Notes: generated by a model not told the origin, from the letters alone. DNA of 64,000 bases from Capsicum annuum (GCF_002878395.1 NW_025892961.1:380630-444629); one strand, 5' to 3'. Numbered from the stretch's first letter, positions 1 to 10,900 are shown. Program-made: numbers and translations.

Positions 1-640
1 CTCCTTTCATTAAAATAGCTAAATTCTCATGTAGAGAGATGTTAGGAATATCAAAAATAATATCATCAATATAACTTTGCACAATAAGAAGATTTGAATC
101 AATCTTCTGTATAAATACTGTTGTATTAATTTTACCTCATTGAAAATATTTATTTAGCAAAAAAGTACTCAATTTCTAATACCAAACCTTTGGAGCTTGT
201 TTGAGACCTTAGAGTGCTTTTGACAATTTGAAAACATGATTTCGATAGGATAGATTTTCGAACCCATGAGATTGTTTTACTAAGATTTCCTTATGATGGA
301 AACCATTTAAGAAGGAGCTTTGATGTCTATGTGATATAACTTAAAATATTTGAAAGCAGTAAAATGTAATAATATTCGAATTGATTGTAAACCTTGCCAC
401 AGGAGCAAAGGTTTTATCTTAATCAATAGCTTCTTGTTGGGAGTAGCCTTGAGCTATAAGTCTTGCTTTGTTTTTGATAACCATATCTTTTTCATTCAAT
501 TTATTTCTATGGGCTCATCTACTTCCAACTATTGAGCAGTTCATGGGTCTTTCAACTCGATTCCAAACTTGATTTAGTTTAAACTGGTCCAATTTTTCCT
601 TTATTGTTTTGACCCATGATTTAGCGTTGAGGCCTTATCA
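1..640 (-). pseudogene. Copia-A reverse transcriptase relic
   Basis: The minus strand encodes a Ty1/Copia RT (RVT_2 type), which copies element RNA into cDNA inside the virus-like particle. Visible in order are an N-terminal W-V-K-T-I-K-E stretch near 620, the RNKARLIAQGYSQ-like stretch near 440-470, the GLKQAPKVWY block near 190-220, and the catalytic YIDD box at 62-73 (YVDD in most relatives). Stops and frameshifts interrupt the frame, for example within the AL-stop-GLKQAP block, so no functional enzyme is expected. The C-terminal part and RNase H lie off the window. Copia-B has the same region at 14,990-15,640. Confidence 0.88.
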
Positions 641-879
641 TTTTTTGGTTCAATTTTAGATACAATAGCTACAGGTACTTGCTTTCTCAATAATGCATCC
701 CATCATATTGATTTCCAATTACAAATTCATTTAGAAAACTAGCATCGGGTTTCCACACAATTAGAACAATTGATTTGACTATTTTTATTATTGGAACTGA
801 CTCTTTAGGTGGTATAGTCGACTTATCCTATGTTCGCTTTGAGGTTGTGCTAGTATTGGCACCGGATTGGAGATCACTT

Positions 880-1640
880 ATTTGTTCTTTATCAATACTC
901 AAACTTACAAGAGGGTGATTACATTTATCAAATAAAATATGCATACTCACGTGCCCAAGCTTTCTGCGCCATAACCAAATATCATTGATTTGCACAGAAA
1001 TGTAGGTTAAAGTAGAAAAATCAAGAATGTTTAAGATATAAAAATTATCAACACGTTCACCAATGACAGAGATATCTCTTTTGTTGTGTTTTATTGAGAA
1101 ACTTCCGACTTTGAAGGAGACTCCAAATCTGGCATCACATAATTGACTAAGGCTGAGCAGGTTCTATTTGAGACTGTCTATTAGATACACTTCAGTAACT
1201 TCACATGAGGAGCTGAGCTTTACTGAACTGAGTTTGATTACATTTTCTCTTGCATTATCACAGAATCTGACTGATCCTCCATTTAGTTTCCTTATAGCAG
1301 AGAAATTTCTTTCTTTCTGGTCATGTTTTTAGAACATCCTCTATTAATGAACCATAATCCCTTCTTATAACTCTTGTGGACATGTTCCTACAAAATAAAA
1401 TATGTTTTATTTAGGTAACCAAGTGGTCTTGGGTCTTTGTAGGTTAGATGTTCTTTCTTTAGGCTTCCAAACCAACACACTGTTAGGATTATGACTGCAA
1501 CTGTACGATTTGTGCCTTTTCTATCTACAGATAAAACAAAGACGTCCTCTAGAGGAGAAAAAGGTCCTTGCTAATTTACACGATTCTGATAAGGAACTTG
1601 GATTATTTTTGAAAGAGTTTGATCTGACAAAATAGTGACT
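880..1640 (-). pseudogene. Copia-A protease and GAG-pre-integrase relic; integrase core absent
   Basis: On the minus strand the protease active-site block appears as W-F-I-N-R-G-C-S, where relatives have an Asp-Ser-Gly core; the catalytic Asp codon is now Asn (1,343-1,345). It is followed by the GAG-pre-integrase domain: a GGSVRFCDNA-like stretch near 1,240-1,280, the N-L-L-S-L-S-Q-L-C-D block near 1,130-1,165, and LWRRKLGH near 952-980. Downstream of LGHVSMH the same frame passes directly into the acidic/proline linker that normally lies between integrase and RT. The integrase Cys pair and DDE core are missing. The same gap is present in Copia-B. Confidence 0.8.
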
Positions 1641-1859
1641 TGATGACCTCTTGATACGGTTTTTTTTTTTTACATCATTAATATCTTCATGAACTATGTT
1701 AATTATTATGATATCAATTATGATAATCATGTAGTCTTACCTCTTTGGATTCACCCATGGCCGTTAAGCACATATTGGCGCCTTCAATTACTTATTCAAT
1801 TTCATATTTATCACTCCAGGCTCCAAAATTTTGATTCTTCCTGTATGATCTTCTTTTTA

Positions 1860-2793
1860 GTTCAGGAAAGTTTTATTTGAAGTGGCCAGGCCTTCCACAG
1901 TAGTAGCAGCGATCATCATTTTTAGTGAAGTCATTATTTTTGGCTACGTAGGATCTTTGTTGTCTTTCTCTCATGATCTGCCTTACTCCATGGCTAATGA
2001 GGGCCATTCCTTTGCTATTAGCATCTTCCAAAATGTCCTCCTTTATCATTGGAGCAGCGTTGAAAGCTACAAGTTTCTTCATTTAATCCTTGTGAAAGCT
2101 ATTGATATGAATTTTCTCATATCGAATAAGGCTACCTCATAGTTCGTCATATGTCATGTTTTGAAGATCTTTGTCTTCCAGATTGGCATCCTTGGTTTCG
2201 TACGTCTTTAGAAAACTTTAGCTCAACTTATGGACATAGAGGCTGTGTGGATAGAACATCCCCAGTGATTTTAGTTCACATACAATTTACTGAATCTTGC
2301 GAACATTGATTCAATATCCTCATTTTTCCCCATTTTGAATAACTCATATTCATTTAAAAAAGTAGTAATTTTTGACTTATTGACTTTGGTGGTTCCTTCA
2401 TAGTTTACCTCATGTTTTTCCCACATTTCTGTTTTTTTGTCTCACATGTTGAAATATTGTCGTATTCTTCTCCATTAACTACATACAAAAGTAAACTAAT
2501 AACACATGTGTAAGTTTGAATTACCTCTTTCTATTGTTTGCTGACCTCGAAGCTTTCAAGGTATTCTATATCAGAACTACTAGATTTTTATCTTTTTCCT
2601 TTGACTTCTCTTTGAGTCCTCGAATTAACTTTGGACCCTTCTTGATGACAACCCAGGCTTGGAAGTCATTTGATAGAACAAAGATCCTAAACCTATTCTT
2701 CCAGTAAGAGTAATATTGTCCATTAAAGTATGATGGTCTTGTGGAGGAGTGACCAACCTAACGAAGAGCACCGGGAATTTTATAATTGTCCAT
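1860..2793 (-). pseudogene. Copia-A gag relic with CCHC zinc knuckle
   Basis: The minus-strand gag begins at an ATG (complement of 2,791-2,793) shortly after the primer site and opens M-D-N-Y-K-I-P-G-A-L, a style common in plant Copia gag proteins. It runs through a UBN2-like capsid region (about 2,080-2,750) to the nucleic-acid-binding knuckle C-Y-Y-C-G-R-P-G-H-F-K near 1,873-1,910. In the intact family, Gag packages element RNA into cytoplasmic particles. Frameshifts and stops break the chain; the longest open part covers 1,873-2,082. The knuckle here keeps its His, whereas Copia-B has Tyr at that position. Confidence 0.82.
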
Positions 2794-2840
2794 TTGATCT
2801 TTTATCACTTTTGGTTAAGCAATGCTTTCTGTGAGACCTG

Positions 2841-2851
2841 CTCTAATACCA
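2841..2851 (-). other. Copia-A primer-binding site (initiator Met-tRNA)
   Basis: On the minus strand, TGGTATTAGAG lies 2 bases inside the 5' LTR end. It matches the common TGGTATCAGAG primer site, complementary to the 3' end of initiator tRNA-Met, with one C-to-T change. It fixes the 5' LTR boundary and the orientation. Confidence 0.85.
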
Positions 2852-2853
2852 AT

Positions 2854-3934
2854 TAAAATTCAAGAGAGGGGTGAATTGAAATTTTCTTCTGTGAGTCGAC
2901 TATTGACTTCTCATAGTTAACTCGCCTGCAGATCAAAACACTTTACAAACATATTAAACTTAAATAGTTAAACATGTAAATAATAAAGCATAAAGTAAAC
3001 AACACAAAGATTTATCCTAGTTTGGAACACTAATCCAGTACCTACATCAAGTCCCCTTGGGTTTTAAGTTTCCTTTAGATCATTACAGGTTTGATCGAGT
3101 ACATTGATAGGAAACAATTAATGAAGACTTATTTTGCTCTTTCGATCTTGTGATACAGCTTCAGTTGATGTTACACAGATGACATCCTACTCATTATATA
3201 ACAAATGTAAACTAACGTTACAGAGCTTTGAAAGACTAAAAATGAGACACTTTGAATTTTCTCCTTGAAGTTACGTAACCTGTGTCTGTCTTCATTCATC
3301 TTGTTTTATAGTCTTTGGCTGCTATTCTTCATAAGCAAACCCAAGATATTTCTTCTCAATCAAGGATTTGAATTGATTCCTTGATTGAGGGAGTTTTCAC
3401 CTTACGGTATGTCCATATCAGATATGTCCATACTTTGTGTGGTTTTCCTTTCTCACATCTATACATATCCATATCAGATATGTCTAAGTAAGGAGTGAGA
3501 TCTTACTTCTCCTTTGATCTTTCCTTGAGGTGCGTCTAATTGCATAGTCTATTGAGATCTACTATTGATATGTTTTTCTTTCCTTGTCAAACGATATCCT
3601 ACTTTTGATGTCGCTCCATATTTATCATGATTTTTGAGAAAACATTCCTTGCCTTGTGTGAGATATCCTTCCATGATTATAGATCTTCAATGTCCTTTAT
3701 GTGAGATATCTTTCCATCAATAGGGATCTTTAATATTGATGTGGCTCCATATTTAGCAAGATATTGTTTGCGAGATAATTCCTTGCCTTGTGCGAGATAT
3801 CATCCATGATTTGAGATCTTAGATGTCCTTTTTGTGAGATCTCCTTCTATTATTAAGAATCTTCATTATCCTACAAAGTTCACTTATTAGTTTGTCATTA
3901 CTAAACCATAAAACATAAATGTAGGCAGCTAACA
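2854..3934 (-). repeat. Copia-A 5' LTR
   Basis: This 1,081-bp LTR on the minus strand starts TGTTAGCTGCC (ending at 3,934) and ends next to the primer site with TTGAATTTTA, where Copia-B has TTTCA. TGGGT at 3,935-3,939 is the target-site pentamer. It resembles the 5' LTR of Copia-B (18,020-19,104) more than Copia-B's 3' LTR: both 5' LTRs share, for example, a TTACGTAAC stretch and a CAATCAAGG stretch that the 3' LTR has altered. An AT-rich TATATAAT near 3,195-3,202 is a plausible promoter box. Confidence 0.9.
3605..3866 (-). repeat. 131-bp tandem dimer in Copia-A 5' LTR
   Basis: Two adjacent copies of about 131 bp begin at TTGATGTCGCTCC (3,605) and TTGATGTGGCTCC (3,736). Each contains a CCTTGCCTTGTG stretch and several GAGATATC-type motifs. 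The same dimer with the same 131-bp spacing lies in both Copia-B LTRs (18,775/18,906 and 13,788/13,919), so it predates the insertion and belongs to the family's LTR, probably U3. Confidence 0.75.
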
Positions 3935-3939
3935 TGGGT

Positions 3940-4180
3940 AACCTCTGAGACATATCACATAGACACTGATACTCGGACTTAACCTGCTGACAACATGGGC
4001 AATGAGCTACAAAGACTGCCATATCTCTCTTCATACCGTCCCACCAATAAAATTGCCTCAAATCTCTATACAACTTGATCGTAATGGGATAAATAGAATA
4101 TCTAGAGCTGTGAGCCTCATGCAGAATTGACTGAATCAAGTCGTCTTGTCAGGGAACATAAATACGACATTTAAATCTCA
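3940..4180 (-). pseudogene. Gypsy copy A integrase zinc-binding domain relic
   Basis: An open stretch on the minus strand (4,139 downwards) reads as the HHCC domain of Ty3/Gypsy integrase: EAHSSRYSIYP, then YRDLRQFYWWDGMKRD, then CPCCQQVK. Family members usually have SIHPG; the second zinc-ligand His is Tyr here (CAT to TAT), and copy B shares the change. The frame continues as Q-R-L-P up to the Copia insertion. The DDE core of this copy is outside the window. This domain normally helps hold the cDNA ends during nuclear integration. Confidence 0.87.
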
Positions 4181-4283
4181 AGATACCCTTGGAATCTATG
4201 ATGTGTCTCCAATACTCAACATTCACCACCTAATACGGATAAGTCACAACTCATTATCCTCAAAACTGAAGATCATGAATCTA

Positions 4284-4760
4284 CTAAGATAGGGAAGACC
4301 TTGCATCCACATAAGAAAAAATCCTCGCAGGATTCAAAGTATCAAGCCAAACCATCAAATTGGATAAGGACTGGATATCCCAAGTCAAAGGCCTCTGAGA
4401 CACAGATATACTAACCAAACTACCCATACTTACTACCTTGTGACTTAAGGCATCATCCACCACATTCGCCTTACCCGGATGATACATGATGGAAATATTA
4501 TAGTCCTTAAGCAACTCCATCAACATATTTTGGCGAGCATTAAGCTCTTTTCGTGTCATAAGATGCTGAAGACCACGATGATTGGTAAAAATCTCACAAT
4601 GCACACTATACAAGTAATGCCTCCAAATCTTGAGTTGAAAACTATGCCAACTCCAAATCATAAGTGGGGTAGTTGCACTCATGCACCTTAATCTATCTAG
4701 AAGAATAGGCAATGACACAACCCTGCTGCATCAAACTACCTCCAAAACCAACATCGAATC
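4284..4760 (-). pseudogene. Gypsy copy A RNase H relic
   Basis: The minus strand encodes the RNase H part of Gypsy pol, which removes element RNA from the RNA-DNA hybrid. Recognisable blocks are G-C-V-I-A-Y-S-S-R near 4,700-4,725, the YPTYDLELA block near 4,660, I-F-T-N-H-R-G-L-Q-H-L near 4,560-4,590, and YHPGKANVVDDALS near 4,440-4,490. Stops follow S-S-R and L-E-L-A. The uninterrupted segment around 4,690-4,720 shows what the site looked like before the LARD entered copy B between A-Y and S-S. Confidence 0.85.
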
Positions 4761-5570
4761 CATCACAAAACACTGTGAGTCCATTCCAATCAATTGGAAA
4801 GGCTAACACCGGGGCTGATGTGAGACAATCCTTGAGAGTCCCAGATATCAACTCACACTTCTCGGACCACCAAAAATGAACTTTCTTCTAGGTCAGTCTA
4901 GTCATAGGGGCTGATATGGTTGCTAAGCTCTCAACAAAAATCCTATAATAACCAGCCAAACTAATAAAACTACAAACATCAGTCAGAGACGTATGCCTAT
5001 CCTAATCAGGAATCACTGATTGACCTGGAAGAAAGTTCATTTCTTAAGTAAATTTCCACGTGTCAAAGAAATGACATTTACATAAGACAAAACTCACAGT
5101 TGGAGAACCTGGCAAAAGGCATATGCTCTCACAAGGCCTGAAGCACTATCCTGAAGTGCTGCACATACTCCTCACTACTCCTCGAATACACAAGAATGTC
5201 ATTAATGAACATAATAACAAAGGATTCTAGATAGGGTGTGAACACACAATTCATCAAGTCCATAAATGCGGTTGGGGCATTAGTCAGCCAAAAAGACATC
5301 ACCAAGAACAAATGTAACCATAATGGGTCCTGAAGGCTATCTTCGGGAAATCCACAGCCGGAATCCTCAACTGATGATAACCGGACAATAAACTTATCAT
5401 AGAAAATACTATTGCACCATAAAGCTTGTTGAATAAATCATCAATATGATGCATAGGATAATTGTTCTTCACCGTCACTTTTTTAAGCTGCCAATAATCA
5501 ATACACATATGTATCTAACTATCCTTCTTCTTTGCAAACAAGAGAAGGGCTCCCCACGGACACACTTGGT
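4760..5570 (-). pseudogene. Gypsy copy A reverse transcriptase relic
   Basis: The minus strand carries a Ty3/Gypsy RT in two frames joined near 5,300. The first part (5,508-5,299) has [15 protein letters not shown], the I-D-D-L-F block and SGYHQLRI; the second (5,311-5,129) has [18 protein letters not shown] and the catalytic box as F-I-N-D (5,198-5,209). Functional relatives have F-[IV]-D-D, so a metal-binding Asp is now Asn; the earlier catalytic Asp before L-x-S-G-Y-H is Ser. One frameshift and two lost active-site residues make this a dead enzyme. Copy B and element 5 share the F-I-N-D change. Confidence 0.9.
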
Positions 5571-5875
5571 CTAACGAAACCCTTGCTAATAAGAACCTGG
5601 AGCTGGGAGTTTAGCTCCTTAAGCTCAGCAGGAGCCATACGCTAAGGTTCCATAGAAATAGGTCAGGTGCTAGACTCAAGGTCAATAGATAACTCAATCT
5701 CATGGTCAAGGGGGAATACAAGGAAGATCGGCATGAAACACATCAGGAAATTCACACACAACAAGAACAAAGTAAAGCATCGGACTGTCTACAGGAGTAT
5801 CACATTAATAGGTGAGATAAAACTTGCAACCCCTCAATGTAAGCCGTGTAGCATGAATATAATAAAGCATCCTCG

Positions 5876-6268
5876 TTAGCTCGTGGCTAATTGCCCCCTG
5901 CCACATGATTGGGGTACGCTAGGAATGGCTACGGTAATAGTCTTGGCTAAAAAATCCATGATAGAATGATAGTAGGATAACCAGTCAATGCCTAGAATAA
6001 CATCAAAATACAACATATAGAGAATAATAAGATCATCAAAAGTATCAACATTAATAATTGTCACAACACATAGTTTGAATACTCGATCAACTACTAAAGA
6101 ATCACCTATGGGTGCAGATACGTGCAAAGGAACAGATAATAAATCACTAGTCAAGTCCAACCATGGTGCATAATAAGAAGATACATAAGAATAAGTGGAG
6201 CTAGGATTAAATAAAGTAAGAGCCGACTTATGGGATACCAGAATTTCACCAATATCCATAGCATCCAA
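5876..6268 (-). pseudogene. Gypsy copy A aspartic protease relic
   Basis: A 130-residue open stretch on the minus strand aligns by eye with the retropepsin-like protease of plant Gypsy elements, which cleaves the Gag-Pol precursor. It has the active-site neighbourhood L-F-N-P-S-S-T-Y-S-Y-V-S-S, a DSLVVDRVF block, and FDVILGIDWLSYYH near the end. The usual Asp-Pro-Gly-Ser core reads Asn-Pro-Ser-Ser, so the catalytic Asp is lost (codon at 6,206-6,208, GAT to AAT). Copy B has the same Asn at 30,811-30,813. The reading frame is otherwise unusually long for this window. Confidence 0.83.
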
Positions 6269-6399
6269 AGTCTCAGCCTCGTGTCTAGCTGCATATAATT
6301 GACCATGCCCACCACCTGGTTGGGTGCCTGAACGACTTCCTGTCCTACCTGCCTGAGTACTACCTTGAGCACCCTGGTAATTACCTTACCACCTAGCAA

Positions 6400-7714
6400 A
6401 CCATCTTTACCTAAAGGATGAACTACCCTAATGGGAGTAGCTCCCTAGGATGAAACAACCCTTACCCCACAACTAAGGCACTATCTAGAGAAATGATCAA
6501 GAAGTCCACAAGTAAAAGAAGAATCATGAGAAGAAGTAAAACTCATATATCTATTTGATCCGACATAGCTACCATGCCAATCATGGTATACAGATAGACC
6601 TATCAAGAACTGATCACCACTCTTGCAAGGGAAACCACTAGTAATGAACTAACCATAGTTAGAGGTCTAAAGAGCTGCCTAAACTTGTCGACAAGTCTGA
6701 CTTTGAGTCTAAAAATGTGGACGTGGAGAATGCCCAGCATAAGTACTACAACCAATAAATTGGGAACTACTATAGATCCTACTAAATCTTCCCTTAAACT
6801 TGGGCCTCTTATCATGGCTCTCACACTTCATGTCCTCTATCACTAATGCTTAATCAGAAACCTCAGTAAAAGTCCTGCCCACAATAACAAAACTCTGAGT
6901 ATCCATCCAAATAGGAAGTCTCAATCCTCTTACAAAGTACCAAGATCTCTCATACTCTTTGTCTAAGATAAGAGTTGCATCCCTAGAAAATTAATGGAAA
7001 TGAGCCTCAAACTCAGAGACTATCGTAGGACCCTGCTCCAATCTAGAGAAATGATCTCTCAAGTAATCTCTAAAGCTGTGTGGCATATACTTCTCAAGGA
7101 ACATCTTGGAGAACTAAACCCAAGATAGAGGGGAAGATCTAACTGGCCTAGAACTCGCAAAAACTTTCCACCAGTGTCGAGCAGACAAGTCTAACTAAAA
7201 TGTAGTTTAATCCATACCACGATTCTCAACAAGACCTAACTCACAATGCCTATCCTCATAAGCAGTCAAATACCCAAATGCATCCTCTCTAGGAGCACCA
7301 GAATACCTAGGTAGGGACTACCTCAAGAATATATCCAGTGTCTTTTGCTCCGTAGTAGACATAGAAGGATGGGTCATAACTGGTTAAGCCTTTATTGGCT
7401 AAACAACAATCGAAATAGGAGGAACATCAACTCTAGGAGTTGTAGCTGCAGGCTATACTCATGTCCTAGTAGTCTGCAAACCATTAATAATACCGAACAG
7501 CTAAATAAAAGCATCTCTAAGCAAGAAAGAATGGATGAATCCTGGTGGATCCTAGGCTGATCACTGGACCACCGCTGGTAGAGGTGGGAGTCTCTAGCTC
7601 GGGTGCTGGATTATAGTTCGGGGGAGGTCCACCCTAATCCCTAACTGGGGACAAATCACCAGTCTGGGTATCAGGACCCTCCTCACATATAACTATAGAA
7701 CGAGTCCTGGGCAT
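6400..7714 (-). pseudogene. Gypsy copy A gag relic
   Basis: The minus-strand gag starts at an ATG (complement of 7,712-7,714) as M-P-R-T-R-S-I-V-I-C-E-E-G-P and carries a stop after S-P-V-R-D. A decayed zinc knuckle appears near 6,478-6,530 as F-T-C-G-L-L-D-H-F-S-R-stop-C: one Cys and the Gly are lost and a stop lies before the last Cys. The middle part is shredded by stops and frameshifts. Copy B has the same start at 32,327 and the same knuckle at about 31,080-31,140. Gag would form the particle that packages the RNA. Confidence 0.75.
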
Positions 7715-7905
7715 CCCCAAAATAGTAAAGTTAATAGAATATCAAATAAAACTACTCAGACTCTTAGCACGATATGAGTGAAATAAGTGAGGGACTCCTA
7801 AAAATGTCCTATAGCCTTCCAAAGATAGGAAAAAAAACATCAATGTCTCAATCTACAACACTCTATTAAATACTTTCTCTTGTCCAACAATATCGATGAA
7901 ACCTT

Positions 7906-7918
7906 GGCTCTGATACCA
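7906..7918 (-). other. Gypsy copy A primer-binding site (Met-tRNA)
   Basis: TGGTATCAGAGCC on the minus strand, 3 bases from the LTR end, is the standard plant initiator-Met primer site. It is intact here; copy B (32,519-32,531) differs by one base. Confidence 0.9.
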
Positions 7919-7921
7919 ATT

Positions 7922-10900
7922 TGTCATAACCCAATTTACGAGACATAATGACACCTACCATAACACACCAATAGGAAAGCCAACACCGTAACATAGAGCT
8001 AATGCAATGGGTTACCTTTGTATTAACGTGCAATGTAGACTCTATATAGGAACATAATATAACAATGATATTCCATAAAGACACAACAAACATTCGTATA
8101 CCAATACCATGACCTAGTAGTATTAGTATTAGAGCATTTTGACATTCGATAATAAAAATTACAATTCAACATCTAATAGTCTTAAATAGTCTTATAGATT
8201 CATCTCGAATACTAAATATAGAATAAGGATAGAAGGGAAAAAGAAAACTCAAACTCTAAGAGCTCACCCTATCTCCTAATGATCAACGCCATACAATCTT
8301 GACTCAAAGGCGACAACTAAAACTCGAGTCTATACCAAAAAGGTACAGAAGTGTAGTATGTGTACCAATACCTGGGTACGCAGTAGGAATCATCGGTCGA
8401 CTAAGCTAAATTATGATATAAGGATGATATAGAGTAAGAAAATAACTTAAGGTACAAAATCAAACCTGAATCTTCTTCAATATCACTGTCTAAATAACTA
8501 ATCAACTATAACAATAGTAAGACATTCCATATCAACATAAACCATACCTTTCCTACATCATGAGTAATTATTTTGGAAGTGTAAAGCCACATATATACAA
8601 TAACAATCTTGTAATTACCATAATCAATACAAATACCATCATTACAATATAAAGAAAAAGAACTTAACACAATGTCTCATACTGTCGGGAAGTACACTCA
8701 AGGAAAAAAAAAAGATCTCATCACGACGTCCCATACCACTGGAGAGTACACCAAGAGATCAATAAATTAATATATCAAAGCATAACTACACAAACAACTC
8801 ACCAAAGTCGGTGGTTGTACACTTCCTCCAAGGCCTCTTACCGAGGTCTACAATCATCATCAATACCGTAATTTGACACAACAAAGACGATATCACAACA
8901 ACGAGGTTATATAGTTATTTAATCGCTAATTCATTAATAAACTTCATGTATAGCCTATACTAGCTAGCTTCCATTTCCATGAGCCACTAGTGGCTAGTAT
9001 AATAGTTTACTAGCCATCAAATAAGAAAAGCTACAAGTTACCATAGTTATTATTTATTAACCTATAACAAACCATCTTCTAGTTAGCCTCCTAATTATAT
9101 AAGTCATCAATTAATCCACCACAGCATCACATACTAAATGTCACTTAACCACTCATCATACAATACTAGGTCTATTATCATTGAGCATGTCATAACCTTA
9201 AGAACTAGTTTCCTTATTCTAGCTAAGTAAGGTCCACCAACTAGTTCACTAGGCTTCTAGCCTGCAAGTCATAGACATTTATTAGAGACAACTAGTTATC
9301 ACATAAGACACTTCACTAGGCTAAATACCATGACATAATAATTTATCCAAGTCAAGTAGATTTACTAGGTGTACCTTAGGTTCTACATAAGATTACCCAT
9401 ACCAATTATCCTTAACCTAATACTCGGCATAATCTAATTCTAGATACTAATTAGAGTTAACAAGGGTCACACCTCTTATTTAGTAATTAATGACAAAGAA
9501 TGTATAAAAATTTACTAAAGAAGACACCATGTCCAAAGTATACAAATATGTTTAGCCACACACGGTATAACCTCACATACATCCATGTATTTATATATAT
9601 TCACTATACATAATATCATCATAACATCTTTACCTCTTCTGGATTCACTGGGCATCTTTGTATCATTATTACCCCTTCCGAATTCACTAGGCATCATCAT
9701 AACATCATTATATCCTCTAGATTCACTGGGCATCATCTTAACATTATTATATCCTTTGGATTTACCCAGCATCATCATAACACCATTATATCCTATGAAT
9801 TCACCAGGCATCATCATAACAATATTATATCCTTTCGATTAACTGGGCATCATCATAAAATTAACGCATCCTCTAAGACAATGACATACACATACCTATG
9901 TAGTCAAATCTATAAGCATATACAACTCTAAATGATAGAGTATAAGAGATTTAAGGTAACACATAACATCATACTTTACTATTAATCATCACTACTTAAT
10001 ATATGTAAAGGCATGAGCATGAGTATCTAAATTATATACACAATCACCACTTTTCAAAGCTAACATATTTATTAGCAAGTCAATTATCAGTCAAGTGCAT
10101 GCTTACTTGATACCTCTTTAACTTCTACTTTTCATAATACTAACCCCAATCAAAAATCCTTCGCATAAACATTATATTACTGATTAGGCTTGGGTAATTG
10201 CAAGAGGTGTAATATATTTGAGGTTCACTTGGTGAACTCATCAATAGGCTAAGCGATAGCATGACAATTGGTTCAATTTAGAAGACTTTCCAAGGCTATC
10301 CATTTCATGGAAACAAGATAATCAATCAAGTATACACATTATCTAACAATCAACTACATGCATAACCAACAACCAGTTTTAACCATTATAACCTCAATTA
10401 CATAACTTAGACATTCCTCAAGTACCTAAGTCGCTAAGGAATTTCATAGTTCAAGCTTAAGGTGGGTCAAGTCCCACTGCTAAATCCCTATAATGCCAAA
10501 GTTTATTTGTACAAGACTAACGTCTACTCAGAATTTGGATATGTTATCTAAATCACACCATAAGGACTTATCAATCCTTATAAATCCTATAAGGGAAATT
10601 CTTCTTCAAGTATACTTTCTAAGTCACCCCAAACCCTATTGCTAATTCATAACTAATCATGTCTAGGTTAACATACTCAAACGGTTAGTCAACAAATCAT
10701 TCTCGTCTACTAGAAAAACTAATGTATTCTCAAACAATTCATGAGATTAAAAGTAAAATTATCGAAGGTTCTAGGTTATAGTCAAGCATCATATTTTTAC
10801 AAGATTAGTAGCCTACAAGGATCAATTAATCCAAAGTATCATAATTCACCCATTTATCATCTAAGACCCTATGCAATCTCACAAGATATCATGATTATAC

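Larger units (their letters stand above)
1..3934 (-). mobile_element. Copia-A: Ty1/Copia LTR retrotransposon, left copy, cut by the window edge
   Basis: Read on the minus strand, the order is 5' LTR (2,854-3,934), Met-tRNA primer site, gag with a CCHC knuckle, protease/GAG-pre-integrase, then reverse transcriptase, the order expected for Ty1/Copia. RNase H and the 3' LTR would lie left of base 1. The element sits in the integrase of a Gypsy element: TGGGT (3,935-3,939) follows its LTR and Gypsy integrase continues beyond. Copia-B (13,033-19,104) has the same sequence, the same site and the same flank. The reading frame is broken by many stops. Tork- or SIRE-like affinity is suggested by the LTR end and the zinc knuckle but is not resolved. 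Confidence 0.9.
3935..7921 (-). mobile_element. Gypsy array, copy A internal region
   Basis: From right to left on the minus strand this holds a primer site, gag, protease, RT, RNase H and the N-terminal zinc domain of integrase, the Ty3/Gypsy order. It stops at 3,939 where Copia-A is inserted; the integrase core should lie beyond the left window edge. It is collinear with copy B (19,105-19,880 plus 29,340-32,534), and its 5' LTR (7,922-11,903) doubles as the 3' LTR of copy B. All frames are broken. Chromovirus Tekay/Del-like affinity is inferred from the RT, the integrase and the chromodomain seen in copy B. Confidence 0.9.

Noticed and set aside
4479..4691. 70-residue plus-strand open frame
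   Set aside because: Antisense shadow of the Gypsy RNase H on the minus strand.
7906..7918. TGGTATCAGAGCC and similar sites as pieces of tRNA genes
   Set aside because: Only the primer complement is present beside an LTR; no cloverleaf surrounds it.
9515..9842. Pair of overlapping open frames on opposite strands
   Set aside because: Same 39-bp minisatellite effect in the shared LTR.
9614..9876. Regular repeats as a possible CRISPR array
   Set aside because: Units are contiguous and similar throughout, with no unique spacers and no cas genes; the setting is a plant LTR.
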